64,000 bases of DNA from Elysia chlorotica (GCA_003991915.1 RQTK01000358.1:32040-96039), one strand, 5' to 3'. Positions 10,736 to 23,625 are shown, counted from the first letter of the stretch. The notes: generated by a model from the letters alone, not told the origin. Numbers and translations are program-made.

Positions 10736-11585
10736 TTGATTTATTGATTAATTGATCGAAAGTAAGTTCCTTTCCACAGAATTAGATACATTTCTTTTAA
10801 CCGAGCTCTTTCTGTCTTTTATTCCGAACGTTTCAATTTGATAGAGATAGCTGGTTTGATACGTACAATATATAATGTGCAGATAAATAGATAAGAATTA
10901 CATGTAACTATGCTTCGAAAAGAAAGTTGAAGATTCGATTTTGTAATGCGCACTTGGAAATTCAGAATAGTGTGGCTTCAATACCGAGACAATCATCGGT
11001 CAAGGAGAGAAGAGGAGAAAAATGATAAAATGACCCTCTAGCTGCAAAGAACATCCCATCTCTTGTTTACCAAGGGCTAACTTAACCTCAAGGTTTTTTT
11101 ACTTGAGTCTTCTCTACAGTGATATCAGTAATGAAAAAATCTGTTTCGCTTTTACCAAGAACCTGGGGGGAAACAGTAGAAGATGATGAAAACACATGAA
11201 TAGTGTATTTTACTCAGTATAAAGAAAGATGGAAAAAAGACTTAATTATTTTGGCTATTGAAGAGGCAATTGTGTTGAAACTAGAGGCAGCTACCCATCG
11301 GATGCTCTATCATTTAGCTTCACGCATGACAGTCCGTCGAATGGAAAAGAAGAGAGAAAAGATTGTCTCCTTCATCCTTCATCATTCTGACTCTGTGAGT
11401 GTGCGCTAGGTGGTCAGTATTTGTCCATTTGGAGTTGTGTGTCCAGTGTCCAACGGACGTGCCTTGAAACAATGGCTGGGAGATGGTCAAGACTCGAAAG
11501 TGCGACCCATGGGAAGACTGTGGAGAAGCTTGGTCTGAAAGGATGATTGAAGAGAAATAATTCTGTGAGAAGGAAGGCAGACAGA
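10736..11585. other. Gene-free stretch
   Basis: AT-rich with no recognised gene or repeat. A 68-codon plus frame (11203-11409) has no motif I recognise. Confidence 0.4.
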
Positions 11586-11720
11586 GCGAGGTTTACAGAG
11601 AAAGAGAGGGAAAGAGAGACAGAGAGAGAGAGAGGAAGAGAGAGAGAGGCGTAGGGCTTCTAAGAGAGCGAGAGATAAACGGAGGGAGAGAAGAGAGAGA
11701 GAGAGAGAGAGGCAAAGAAA
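11586..11720. repeat. Interrupted (GA)n purine tract
   Basis: GA-rich array followed by a purine-rich tail to about 11860. The 133-residue Ser/Leu minus frame (11487-11888) is its shadow. Confidence 0.9.
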
Positions 11721-11945
11721 GACAGAGACATAAATAGAGGTAACCATAGGAAGAGAGAAAGAAAAATTATATATAGCAAAGGAGTCATTAAAGAAGGAAA
11801 AATCTACAGATAAATAGAGAAAAGATAAAGAGAAGTGAAGAGAAGAAAGAAGTAAAAATAAATAACAGCCATGTTTGATAAGAAGCAAAGAAAATAGAAA
11901 CAGATGAGTGAAAGAAAGAAATAAAACATCGAAAGAGTATCTGGT

Positions 11946-12001
11946 TAATGTTTAGAATATGAAGCACGAAAAATAATGTTTAGAATATGAAGCAAGAAAA
12001 A
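11946..12001. repeat. 28-bp tandem duplication
   Basis: TAATGTTTAGAATATGAAGC followed by A/C-rich sequence occurs twice head to tail (11946-11973 and 11974-12001), with a single difference in the final third. Confidence 0.9.
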
Positions 12002-12635
12002 TGACAGATGGCCAACTAGGGAAAAAACCCACAGGAAAATAAGTTAACTACACATCAAAACCTAATCCAGAATGCTTAAACTAGAAACGGTAATCAAAAA
12101 CAGTTGACTGGTTAAGTCGAAAATTAACACCGGGGACGGGAGATAAACTGTAATAAAACCGACACAAACAAAGATTAAAAAATGGTGGGGAAACTGTACA
12201 TTATAAATCATTCGAATATTGAAACAGACCGATAAAGCCGGCGATTGTAAGAAACTGAGACAGGCTGACGAGAAAAGATAACAGTGATGCCAAGAGGAAG
12301 AACATCCCTGGCCCAGGTCAGCTATCGGTCAATTTGCCCTGCGTTAACATGCGAGCTTTGTCCCGAGTGGGAGGGTGGACAAGGGAATGGGAGGGTGGAG
12401 GAGGGATCCTCGGCTCTGATGAAAGAGTGTCATCTTCCAAACCCCTAGGATCTCATCTCGATTCATCCTAAATCTCTCAGTCTCAAGGCCAGATTGGATT
12501 TCACCCAAACGAGTTTTTTTTTGTGTGTGTACGTGGTGGTCATTTTTTTCTTGTCTGCCTAAACTACCGGTAGGTTGTAAAGAGATATCTTTTTCACCTA
12601 TCGCAAAGCCAGCTATAAAGGGGAGACAGAGACAG
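12002..12635. other. Gene-free stretch
   Basis: No coding signal or repeat family was recognised. The 159-residue minus frame that crosses 12344-12823 is half translation of the neighbouring GA tract. Confidence 0.4.
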
Positions 12636-12745
12636 TGAAGATTGGATAGAGGAAAAAAAATAGATATAGGTAAGAGAAATATTAAGAGTGAAAGAGATAG
12701 ATATAGAGAGAGGGAGAGAGAAAGAAAGAAAGAAAGATATATAGG
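12636..12745. repeat. GA/GATA/GAAA purine tract
   Basis: Degenerate purine array with GATA and GAAA units on the plus strand. Confidence 0.9.
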
Positions 12746-13111
12746 CAGACAGGCATTCAAATAGACGTTCATGGTCTGAACTATTTTGAAGTAAGAAGTC
12801 AAGACATAGCAAAAGGTGATCAATTATAATTATTACTGCATGAAAACTTCTAAAACATCATTAAGAGATGTATGTCATATTTGATTGATTTATATTTAGT
12901 CTACTTTAGTCTACGGTTTTTACATGGGATCTTAAGTAAAGTGGATTTAGACATCACCTTGCAACGTCCTAGTTAGTTTAATTTAAGAAGGTCGTTTTCT
13001 TTTTAGCTATGTTTCTATGGTTTGGTTTCAATTTTCTTTTGACACACAACAAAACTGTATAGGCTAACAATAAAATAGACAAACCGCCATATTGCCATTC
13101 CTGCATGCAGC

Positions 13112-13310
13112 AAATAAAGTTTTCATGCCTGATCAAAGATAACATTATAATTTTTTTCACTTTTAAATAATAATTGATTTTATATCTCCAAAACAGAAAA
13201 CGAAGAAGGCTCGAAGAGAGTACTAACTGATACGTTATCATACAACTGTTATACATTTCATATTACATACAGGAAATAAAGTTTTCATGCCTAATCAAAA
13301 TAACGTATAA
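13112..13310. repeat. Diverged direct repeat, ~162-bp period
   Basis: AAATAAAGTTTTCATGCCTG at 13112 recurs as AAATAAAGTTTTCATGCCTA at 13274, each followed by ATCAAA and a similar ATAACRTTATAA segment. The sequence between is not otherwise repeated. Confidence 0.6.
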
Positions 13311-13867
13311 CCTTTTTGAGACTATTTGATCAATCTAGTGAGTTTCATCTAAATTGAGCCATATTGGATGTTAATGTGTTTGTAGAACTTCAAGCAAACT
13401 TTATCTTTGGTACTTAAATACTTTACTCTTTCCAAGCAGAAAAAGAAGAATGTATTTTACTTAAAACTTGTTCCAACGGGTATATACATGTAGAGAAATC
13501 CCATGAAAAGCCTACAATTAGTTCTCATCATAATCCTGAAAATGACCATTGTCACAGTGACCTGCAAGTCTACACAGACTCATCCAATCCTCCAGGAGAC
13601 TTAGGGGGAGGCTTGAGCTAAGACAGGGCGGCGGTAATTCGAGACCACGATAATCTCCAGGTGCCTTAACAATGGGTTAATCTTATGACGGAATCCACAA
13701 CTGGCGACCGAGGATGGCACTTAGCGCTTGGACCATGCCTTGACCAGGTCCTGCCTAGTGATCTGTCTAAAGCACCATTTTCTTCTGTGACAAGCTAAAC
13801 CTGCTGACCCTGCCCTGCGCCTGTTATAATAGCCCTGGTCAGTGTAATTATCTTCATTAAAACTAAA

Positions 13868-14030
13868 TTACTCTCTCTCGGTCTCTCTGTCTCTCTGTCT
13901 CTCTCTCTGTCTCTCTCTCTCTCTCTCTCACTTTACCTCCCTCTCTCTCTTTACCTCCTCTCTCTCTCTTTACCTCCCTCTCTCTCTTTACCTCCCTCTC
14001 TCTCTCTTTACCTCCTCTCTCTCTCTTTAC

Positions 14031-14078
<48 letters not shown>

Positions 14079-14085
14079 TCCCTTT
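13868..14085. repeat. (CT)n with a CTTTACCTCC minisatellite
   Basis: Within a CT array, the unit TTTACCTCC plus CT filler repeats about six times between 13932 and 14035, with a spacing of roughly 17-22 bp, before pure CT resumes. The minus-strand Arg/Glu/Lys frame is an artefact. Confidence 0.9.
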
Positions 14086-14361
14086 CTTTGTAAGCCCAGA
14101 GCCCCAGGTGGTATAGAAAGGCTGCTATTAGTGTTCATGAATTGTGAAATAAGACAGTGTCATTTAACGAACAATCTAGCTGGTATTTTTCTCGCACTCT
14201 GATAGTAAGTGATCATTATTTTCATTGGATAAGCTGAGAGTAAAGCAGTAGAAAATAGTAATATAATTTTTCTTTCCCTGTGGGTACTTATAAAATATCA
14301 TACAATCTTCATGGAACGGAGTAAAGCATCCCAAGTTTATCTCTAAAAAAGGTAATTGGAG

Positions 14362-14440
14362 CGTTAGTAGCCCAGGTGATAAATGCTCTGTAAGGAGGAA
14401 CAGCAGGTTTACGGTTCGATTCTCAGCTGGTGTCCATGCT
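14362..14440 (+). mobile_element. tRNA-like SINE head (putative)
   Basis: GTTAGTAGCCCAGGTG is A-box-like and GGTTCGATTCTC is a good B box about 40 bp downstream, the spacing of a tRNA gene. No acceptor-stem pairing or conserved SINE body was found after it, so it is probably an old SINE head or a tRNA pseudogene rather than a working tRNA gene. Confidence 0.4.
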
Positions 14441-15715
14441 TCCATATAGGAAACCTAGGGAGATATATCTATGATTAACGGCAAAAAACTAACCGGACTG
14501 TTTTTCTTCTGTTCTGTGAAACCTCGTTGCATGGCGTTCTCTATTCTTAAAAAACAGCAAAACGTACACTCATGATCATCAATGTTAGAAAGTGTTTCAT
14601 GATGTAAAAATCACACACAGATCTAACCTATTTGAAACACACTAAAGTTTATAGTTTAAGGATTTCATAGGTACGGATTATTCATTTTTTTTGGACTACG
14701 GACCCATTTCTCTTCCCATTTTAGAGTGACACCAGTTTATTTATCAATTCCTTATCAAATAAAAGTGAATAAGGAAAGTTGTCTTTTTTGCTCAATAACA
14801 AAGTCTATCAGTTTTGTTTTAAAACCAAATTACATAGATCCTTTTTTTCGATACTTCAACATATAAATAGGTCAACAGTAGGCCTAATTATGAGGTGGAG
14901 AAAACGTTGGAACGTATTTTTTACGCTGTATAATTTTTCAAAATCTATTTCCACCTTTTAAAAAGTGATACACAAATACCGTCAGTGTAAAAAATGTAAA
15001 TGAAGTAAAAGACATTCAAAACATGTCACCGAATTTCAGGCCAAGCGAAAATAGATTTATAGGCCCACGTTCACACACATGACACCACTGGCTTTTCCTA
15101 TACAACGGGGTCAATTGACATCGGTATCACATTTCCCAAACAGAATTAGAAGGGGCAAAAATGACCCGGTGTAAGACAACTTTCAAAACAGTGAGTAGGA
15201 AAACAACGCTGTCTGTAATTTTCATCTTAGGAGTAAAAGTGGGAGTCACTGGCGGTTTTGGAGTCAAGTTTCTGACCTTTCGAAAATGACGGTGGACAGA
15301 ATGACAGTGTTTTTCTGTGTTAACGGCCAAATTTATGTATCAGCCGGTGGTAAGTAATGCTTCTACCCTGTCCAATGCTAGGTCATGGAAGGTAATGCAA
15401 TACCATCTATAGAAACTGGGAAACAATGGTAATGGAGAAAAGCTTTTGTGCGTGCCAGGGTGTGGGAGGGTATCATGGAAAAGATAAAGAGTGTAAATCT
15501 ATCAAAGAACGTTATCAGTAATAGCTTCCTCCCTGTTATTGTTATTGTTTGAAAGAGACCCAAAATGAAAACGTGACTTTTTACGGGTGTACATTTCTCT
15601 GCAAACCAAAGTGCTGATCAGGTACTATTTTAACAAGTTCCAAATTATGAACTTGAAAAACAAACTGCATAGGAAAAACATGATTGTTGTTGACTGTGTT
15701 GGAGTAGTTAGAGCA
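14441..15715. other. Gene-free stretch
   Basis: No gene or repeat recognised. Short frames (60-67 codons) at 14779, 15127 and 15378 have no identifiable features. Confidence 0.4.
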
Positions 15716-15990
<275 letters not shown>

Positions 15991-17005
15991 CGGTAATAGA
16001 AGTAATAGTGATAGTTGTGTTAGTTGTAGTGGTGACGGATGTCAATGTAATAATTCCAACACATTATTTCAATGTTCATGCTACATTCCAATTTGTGAGA
16101 AATGCCAATCCCTTGGGAAAGAATTGCGAAATCAGATATCGATCCCTTCCCATCCCTTTGCCCTCCTTGATCATGAATTTTCTAGCGACTTAAACTATGT
16201 AGAAGACAGGCGCCTTGAAATTGCGGGAACCAACATGCTTTTGACTGAGTTGAATGTTGCAATACGCACTGACTACAGTACTAACAGTTCAAAAGTTCAT
16301 TACTTGTTTATTTGTATATTTTTATAATACAAAATACAATCAGTTCTATCTTTTTAATTCACAAAGCAGTTAAATCTAATACCAATGATTGCAAAAACGC
16401 AAATGGTTTCGCTTACAATCAGCGATTATTGCAAGCTTTCATTAAAAACAAAACAAAAAGAAGAGGATAAAAGACAGCGAATGTTTTTATAACTTCAAAA
16501 CAATCGACCAACCACCCAAGTGAAAGGAAACCTGTTTATAATCCTTATTACAGACCATGCTGGCATTAAATTTCCTTTTACATTTATTTGTAAAACTCCT
16601 GTTTGATTAATCAGAAAAATAACTTTTTTTTATTTTTTTTAAACAAAAAAACAAACAAATAAGAACAAAAAAGAAATAATAACATATTATCGAATACGCT
16701 GGAGAAAAAGAAGAAAAATGAGATAAGTATCCGTTAACAGTTACCAAGACAGCATTTCGAACGCTAATGACAGGTCTGGAGAAAGATGTATAATTATATA
16801 TCCACCCAGAGGGGCCATTTCTATTAGCCGTGTTTAGTCGGAGATTTTATAGCGCGATAGCGGCTGTATCAAGTTTCAGGGGACGTGTTTGGTAAGGTGG
16901 AAACACTAGAAGATTGATGGAAATCCACAGCACACTGACTGAAAGAGATAGATTGTAAAGAGTACATGGTCACGTTAAGGGGAGAATAGATCGGGGAAAG
17001 GGGGG
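15991..17005. other. Gene-free stretch
   Basis: AT-rich sequence; poly-A/T rich at about 16620-16680. I see no feature I can support. Confidence 0.45.
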
Positions 17006-17112
17006 GGGGGTAAAAGACAAAGAAAGAGAGATAGATAGCAGGATATTGATAAATACATAGATAGCGAGAAAGATAGAGATGTGGGTGAGAGAGACAATGA
17101 GAGAGATGGAAA

Positions 17113-17194
<82 letters not shown>

Positions 17195-17205
17195 GAAAGG
17201 GAGAA
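17006..17205. repeat. (GA)n purine tract
   Basis: A run of G at about 16999-17010 precedes GA and GATA units, then a pure GA array near 17140-17182. Confidence 0.93.
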
Positions 17206-18230
17206 TGAAGAAGTCTTTTAGCGAGAGAACAAAAAAGAAAGAAATAGAATAAACTAAAATTAACCCAGGACCCGGGAAAACAAACAAATCAAAAACAAAA
17301 TGAAATGAAAACGAAATAAATCAAAATGAAGCAAAATTGAAATTTTACTGTGACATCAAATGCCTTTTTAATAGTGTTTTCACAAATGTCCATTTTTTTC
17401 GAAATATCTTTTTAATAGTGTTTACACCAAGTTCTTGGACCTCAGTCTGTTATCTCTACAGTTTGTGGTCAACCAACACCTGCAAATCTGACCTGGATCT
17501 CACCGCCTATCTTATTTCACGTGAAGATGTTTATCATTGATAACAATACGAACTTCTCTCTTTGCTAACTTCATTATTTTACCACCTTATTTTGTTGAAA
17601 GCTACAAAACGTAGGTCAAAGTAAGTATATGTCCATAAAAAAATGAATGCATGGCCGACCTTGTAGGGTATACTGTATAGTCGTATTTTATTATTGCTTT
17701 TGTAACCATAATATTTTGAGCTTTTCTGTAGTGAAAGAAATCTTTGAAATGGGAGAAGTAATAAACGGTCAATTCTATAGGGATGCTAAACAAATATTTT
17801 CTAAAGAAAGATATTAAAAGTTATATAGTTCATGTTTTGTTATTTCATATTTTCCTGTTAATTTCCAAATGGTATTTTTTTTGGAGAGATTTCAAAAACC
17901 AGTGTGTTTTCTGTTATCATCAGCGATTTTATGTCTTTTCTTTTAAACTTTTCTCGTTAATTAATTATTATCGAAAAGATCATTTAAAAGACTGTTTTGT
18001 TGTACAAGTCAAAATCTGTGGTTATTTCATTGTTAAATAGTTAGCGTATGTTAAAATGAGTTACAGATCGTGGAAAAATGTAGCATTAATGACAGCTAAG
18101 CTTTAATAATGTTTCATGTAAAATAATCTGATGGATATTTTTCAGGATAAAATTCTGCAAAGGCATATCATTATATCTAATTAAATTACCGTTTTCAATA
18201 TTTGGCACAGCACGTCGTATATTTGTTACA
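17206..18230. other. Gene-free stretch
   Basis: AT-rich; several 60-85 codon frames rich in Phe, Tyr, Lys and Ile look random. No repeat match was found. Confidence 0.45.
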
Positions 18231-18259
18231 GAACACAAATATGGGGTAATAGAATAGAC

Positions 18260-18342
18260 GAGACAGAGAGAGAGAGAGAGATAGAGGCAGAGAGAGAGAG
18301 AGAAAGAGAGAAAGAGACAGAGAAAGAGAGAGGGGTGGGGGA
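18260..18342. repeat. (GA)n purine tract
   Basis: GA-rich array with GACA interruptions, ending in GGGGTGGGGG. Confidence 0.93.
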
Positions 18343-18489
18343 TAATTACTTATGACGCTATTATTGAAAGGTAATTTAAAATATGCAAACTCGACTTTTT
18401 GAACTGTGTACCTAAAATCGATTTTTGTAACTGGAAAATACTGTTGATACATGAACTAGAATATAATTTAACAAAATTGGATGAAACCA

Positions 18490-18585
18490 TAGAATCGAAC
18501 TAGAGATTTTTTGGGCGGACAGGTGCACTTCTACTTCTAAAACCTGGCCTGCGACTTTGAAATCACCCAAACGTTAAATATTAAC
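18490..18585 (-). mobile_element. tRNA-like SINE head (weak)
   Basis: On the minus strand, GCAGGCCAGGTTTTAGAAG is followed by AGTTCGATTCTA, a plausible B box. The A box is poor and no conserved body follows. It is either an old SINE head or chance. Confidence 0.25.
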
Positions 18586-19954
18586 ATATAACATATTATA
18601 CATAAACGTGACACAGTTTTAAAGGTAATATTAACAACAAATAAGACAAAAAAAAAACAAAATATACACACGGAAAACCAGAAATACAGACATTCATAAT
18701 ATTTGACTGTTTTAATTTAGTACAAAAATGAATAGAATAGAAATTGCCTTATAATATCTACTTTTCTTTCATGACACGGAAATTGTATAAAAACAATCTT
18801 AATATACGGAAATTGTGTTACTTGCAGTTTTTGCATTGATTGAAAAATAACTTACAGGTTCAAGCAAATAATATACAGAGATATAATCATGTAATATACA
18901 AGTTAGTAGTTAGCCATACTAACGCCCTTACTATCTGCGATATTGTATTGCTGCATTGTTTTTGTTCCTCTCTCTATCTTTCTCTCTCTTTTTCTTAATA
19001 CCTCTTTTTCCTTATTCCCTCTGTTACCCTCACCCTCTCGTCCCCTCTCACCCCCCTCCCCCTGAAAAAAGGTAAAAACGATAAATATATTAATAAATAA
19101 ATAAATAAATGACTAAATAAAAAAACCCCACAAAAACAACTAGCAAACTTATTGCTCTTTCTTGTTCTATATATGAATATTTTGTATTTCTTTTTTTTTT
19201 TTCAAACGTTCTTTTCGATTTTTTTCAAATTCTCTTTCTTTTTATTCCTGTTTGTTTCCATCACGTGTGCTTTTGTTTCAAACCTGCCTTCTTTATTTCT
19301 ACCTTCCGTAAGATTGCTTTGAATAAATTATCACACGAATTTTATTTTGACCAATTACTGGGGGGAAAAGGCACCACATGTCAAGTGAACTGTCCCAGAG
19401 CCTCACAATTAATTAAAACTTTAGACCATAGTCAAGTTCCGGACCTGTGCCACTTCCAAACTAACAAAGCCCCCTAAAAACCAATACAATGTATTGATAA
19501 CGATCTCTTAAACAGCCACAAAGAGCGGAAACAGGTTTGACCTGACCGGCCGGCCATCTCCCTTTCTTATCTTGATCAGGTTCATCTTTGGCAAGCCTCC
19601 ATCAGTAGGAAGTCTCGCATCAGTATCGCTGACACAGGTTCCGGTATGACCCCCCCCCCCCTCTCTAAACACACGCACACACACGCACAAACCCCCTTCC
19701 AGCATGGATCGACAAGGATGAATGGGTCCCTGCTAGATGGAATTAAGGATGGATTGGTGAATGATTGATATCATCGCGTTTTATTGAAGGGTCCGCGATG
19801 GTTCTATAAATCCAAATTTATCATTTTGGTACTTGGTTGGAATTTTGTTTGTCTCTGCCATGTGTTGCAGATGTATCAAAAAAAATTTTTTTTTTTTTTA
19901 TAGATATTTCCAATTGCCGCATTATTATTTTTGAAACCTTATAGCTCATCTACT
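18586..19954. other. Gene-free stretch
   Basis: AT-rich with T-rich and C-rich runs and a short CA run near 19670. No gene supported. Confidence 0.45.
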
Positions 19955-19955
19955 T

Positions 19956-20050
<95 letters not shown>
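19955..20050. repeat. (GAT)n microsatellite
   Basis: About 95 bp of uninterrupted TGA/GAT trinucleotide, then CATGATTATAATCATATAA, which contains the perfect palindrome ATGATTATAATCAT. Confidence 0.97.
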
Positions 20051-20244
20051 CATGATTATAATCATATAATTTCACAATTCATATTTATTTAGCTTAAAGT
20101 AAACAGATTATAATTTTACCCATGTATAAACCTAAAACATGAACATTTGTTTTGACATCACTTTTTACCCATGTTTTACGATTACTCCAACTGGCGGCTG
20201 ATACAAGTTTAAAATTGTTTACGCCTTTGACAAGACTTAGTTTT

Positions 20245-20378
20245 ACTTGTTATAGGTTCCCCAGATGTCCAAAATCCTGTACGGAGATACAGGTACCAGT
20301 GGAGATTTAAACTTCTGGCCTCTCGATCGACAGTTCAACGATTTAACAGACTGGGCTACTGCCGGCAGAGTAAACTTT
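20245..20378 (-). mobile_element. tRNA-like SINE head (putative)
   Basis: Read on the minus strand, GCAGTAGCCCAGTCTG is an A-box-like segment and AGTTTAAATCTCC is a degenerate B box about 45 bp away. The head resembles that at 14362 (both have AGTAGCCCAG), which suggests a shared SINE subfamily. Confidence 0.4.
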
Positions 20379-20703
20379 CATTGTCGATCGTGTTAGGAAT
20401 AAAAGTGTTATAGCAGTCTTTAATGACTTATTCAAATAAGTTTTGAGGATTCGCTATTTTCCAAATGTTCTATGGATCGTAGAAATCGACCAAAAAAAAA
20501 AAACCTCGTGAAAAAGAGAAATGTATTTTCAAACTAAAATGTCAACCCATGGCTTGTATTACTTTTCATCACATAATATGTACTTTTATGCACGGAGAGA
20601 AGTTCATCTGTGCTATTTCTACTCCAGCAACATTTTTTGGGTGTGACAGTATTTTTAAAAGATGCCTTATTGGTTCTAGAAGAAAACGTTAAACAGAGTA
20701 ACC

Positions 20704-21067
20704 AAAGAGAGGGGAAGAATGAGTGTAAAAGAGTTCGAGAAGGAAAGTATGAGTGAAATTGTATAATCTAAAAGACTGCGAGAGAACACGAGATTGAGGA
20801 GGGAGGAAAATTAGAGATAGAGAGAGAAAGAGAGACAAACAAGATATATACGAGAGATAGAGGGAGAGAAAGAGAGAGAGAGAGAGAGAGGGGGGGGGGG
20901 AAAAGCACAGGGAAGAGAGGGGAAGAATGAGTGTAAAAGAGTTCGAGAAGGAAAGTGTGATCGACATTATATAATCTAAAAGACTGAGAGAGAACACGAG
21001 ATTGAGGAGGGAGGAAAAATTAGAGATAGAGAGAGAAAGAGAGACAAAAAGATATATATGAGAGAGA

Positions 21068-21118
<51 letters not shown>

Positions 21119-21130
21119 AGAGAGAGAAAG
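20704..21130. repeat. Duplicated GA-rich block, 208-bp period
   Basis: GGGGAAGAATGAGTGTAAAA occurs at 20711 and again at 20919. The following ~150 bp, including AACACGAGATTGAGGAGGGA, is about 90% alike. Copy 1 ends in GA plus a G run; copy 2 ends in a longer pure GA array. The units are non-coding and the Ser/Leu minus frames are artefacts. Confidence 0.9.
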
Positions 21131-21323
21131 ACACACCCGCACAGACATGGAGGTAACAATACACATACCTTGTTTCTGATGAAGCAAACTGATGCGTGCA
21201 GAGCCGAATAATAAGGAGATAAAAAAATTACTAATCACTAAGACATGGACATGAGCCGAGGTCAAACAAGTGCACCTCAGCTGTGGTCACGCAAATCATC
21301 TTGCCCACAGCTCTGGTGTAATT

Positions 21324-21385
21324 TTATCAAGCAATGGCCCGTTGTTATGCAAGAGGTCTCACCTACCTCGCTGTCTCACTGAAGG
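21324..21385. repeat. Direct repeat, copy 1 (partner at 21979)
   Basis: TTTTATCAAGCAATGGCCCG and the following TTGTTATGCAAGAGGTCTCA recur with few changes at 21979-22040. Together with the MITE-like pieces between them, this suggests that a composite segment was duplicated here. Confidence 0.75.
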
Positions 21386-21394
21386 GAGCGCTCC

Positions 21395-21632
21395 GCGATA
21401 TCGGGCCCCCATCATGTTGCCGCAGGCTGCGTCATGGTCTGTGGTTCGGACCCTGATGAAGTTGCCCCCTACTGGTGTCAGTTTAATTAAACCGGCTGAG
21501 ACAGGAGTCACGGTTTCCCCGCCCTGTCTCGTGTGTGGCATAGTAGCACGTAAAAATTGCCAGACGCCAGTCTTTGGGCCCGTCAACAATATAGAGATGA
21601 TGTTGGACGTTAAACCAACTCAACTACAACAA
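21395..21632 (+). mobile_element. tRNA-derived SINE with worn head
   Basis: A B box (GTGGTTCGGACCC, 21441-21453) is followed by the standard body (GGCTGAGACAGGAGTCA, CCTGTCTCGTGTGTGGC, GCCAGACGCCAGTCTTTGG) and a full tail GTTGGACGTTAAACCAACTC. The A box is not clear. It lies between the direct-repeat segment at 21324 and a MITE-like copy, which suggests insertion into a pre-existing composite repeat. Confidence 0.8.
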
Positions 21633-21670
21633 CTCACATCCCCCTCTCATGTCTCTACGAGATTTGATCA

Positions 21671-21840
21671 TAGTCTTTGCGTTCAAAGTGCGATAACGGA
21701 TGACATAATCACGTCCCTTAAACACGGTCGTTCATTGGCTCTTAAAGTCTAGGGAAGAGCTATGATTGGACGCCGGTTCAGATTGCCTTAACTATCGTCT
21801 TCAATTCACTGTAGGTCATTTTATCACAAAGCCTTATTTC
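21671..21840 (+). mobile_element. MITE-like TIR element, copy 1
   Basis: The ends are TAGTCTTTGCGTT and ATCACAAAGCCTTA, a worn version of the family's inverted ends (AGRCCTTGCGAT). Inside are TTCATTGGCTC and GATTGGACGCCGGTTCAGA, then CTATCGTCTTC, all shared with the other copies. The two ATTGG motifs are inverted CCAAT boxes about 40 bp apart. No protein is encoded. Confidence 0.65.
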
Positions 21841-21859
21841 CTATGCTCACGATAATGAC

Positions 21860-21980
21860 GCTCTTTCGGCATTTCGTTTCTGTTAATATGTCTTTGACTC
21901 CGTAAGTTTAGGAGAGAGAGCTAAGGATGCCGGTGCACTATCGTGTTCGTTGCTATAAGCGTCTTTATCGCAATGCTTCT
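21860..21980 (+). mobile_element. MITE-like TIR element, copy 2 (3' half)
   Basis: GCTAAGGATGCCGGTGCACTATCGTGTTCG followed 25 bp later by TTTATCGCAATGCTT matches the right half of the family. The left part is missing or unrecognisable. It follows copy 1 directly. Confidence 0.5.
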
Positions 21981-22134
21981 TTTATCAAGCACTAGCCTGT
22001 TGTTATGCAAGAGTTCTCACCTCCCTTAGTGTGCCACACCTCCTTCTCCTCCCTATGGAGAAAGATTGGGGGGGGGGGGAGTTATTCATTAACTCTTTCT
22101 TTCGTTGTGGATGGTTTTCATCATCATTGTTTTT

Positions 22135-22195
22135 CCTTCTTGTACAGGCCTTGCGATCCAGACGAAAATAACGGACGACATAATTATAATTAAAA
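22135..22195 (+). mobile_element. MITE-like TIR element, copy 3 (5' end only)
   Basis: CAGGCCTTGCGATCCAGACG and ACGGACGACATAATTAT give the best-preserved left terminus of the family, then the match ends in AT-rich sequence. Confidence 0.5.
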
Positions 22196-22462
22196 TAAAT
22201 TGAAAAACTGCATTTTTGCACTCAATAATAGCTCATTGAATTTAAATCACATTTTAATGCTCAAAAAAGATCAAATTCCAATTAAATGCAAGGACACATC
22301 ATCTAATACCACGACCGTCCGTTTTTTTTTATGTAAAGCTTTTAACTTTGAAAGAGCAACAACCCGCGGCAGTCAATGTTGAGGATATAAACCGAGTGAG
22401 TTAAGTTTGTTAGAAGGTCAATACTTTGAACTAAGATTGTCCATATGAAAGAATATAATGGG

Positions 22463-22960
22463 TATTTGACCAAGGCTTCCAAAAATAGCAGGCAAAGTCA
22501 CTGAAGTAGACAACAAATTGCATTTAGAGTCCAAATGAATTATACCATTGAACTATTAGGAACAGTTTTTTATTGTCACAGTGGAGGCTGAGTAGGCAAA
22601 AAAAAAAACAACACAATTCCTTGACTATCAATCTAAGCTAACTTTGGCAATGATATTTTATAAGACATAGTTGATCTCATTACACTAAAATGTGTTCACT
22701 GCAATCATTATGGTGCTTTGGCCTGTTCTTAAGGAGCCCTCGTTATTTGACTAAGAGCGAGACTTCCAAAAAGAACAGGCAGAGTCAACGAAATAAACAA
22801 ACATTTACATTTAGAACCAAAGTGAGCCATATTCCTTCTTATCTGTGACACTAATTTTAAAACAAATAGATGACTATTGCCCTTGATGTGTAAAAAATGT
22901 GTTCACTTAAGTGAATTCGGTGACTATGCCTGTTGTTTTGGGTAGTCTCTAATGGAAGTC
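22463..22960. repeat. Diverged tandem repeat
   Basis: TATTTGAC at 22463 and 22744 is followed in both by a related run (CTTCCAAAAA, ACAGGCA/GCAGGCAAAGTCA, then CATTTAGA). AAAATGTGTTCACT at 22687 and 22894 shows the same relation with a different spacing, so the units differ in length. Confidence 0.6.
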
Positions 22961-23397
22961 ATTGCTAAAATCCAAATGGAAAAAAGAATAAACACGGGGC
23001 GATCCATTATTTTAAATGCTAATAATACCCACCTGCTTGGGTAAAGAACATCAACAAAGTAAATATTTGTAAATATAAAGTGTTGCTTGCTCAATAGATT
23101 TTCGAAAAAGAATAGGCGTGCTATATGCATAAAACAAAATATATAAATTATATACACAAAGGTCAAGGGTTTCTTAATAAAAAGAAGTTTCCTAAGTATG
23201 CCGAATATAATAAAAAAAATTCTGTTAGAAAGCGTTGGATATTATTGTTTTGGCCCTTTGCCATACTGGTGATCGACAAAATAGTCCTTGGCTATCAGAC
23301 AAGCGATTCGTTTCTGTCAGGTTGAGTTTACCATTGCCCGAAATTATCACCAAATAGACTACATTGGTATTGGAATGCCACAATTTCTATGGGCCCC

Positions 23398-23569
23398 CCT
23401 CCCTCTTTCTCTCTGTCTGTCTCTCTGTCTCTCTCTGTCTCTCTGTCTCTCTGTCTCTCTGTCTCTCTCTCTCTTTCTCTCTCTATCTCTGTCTCTCTGT
23501 CTCTATCTGTCTCGCTCTGTCTCTCTCTCCCTCTCTGTATCTCTGTCTCTTTGTATCTCTCTCTCTCTG

Positions 23570-23625
<56 letters not shown>

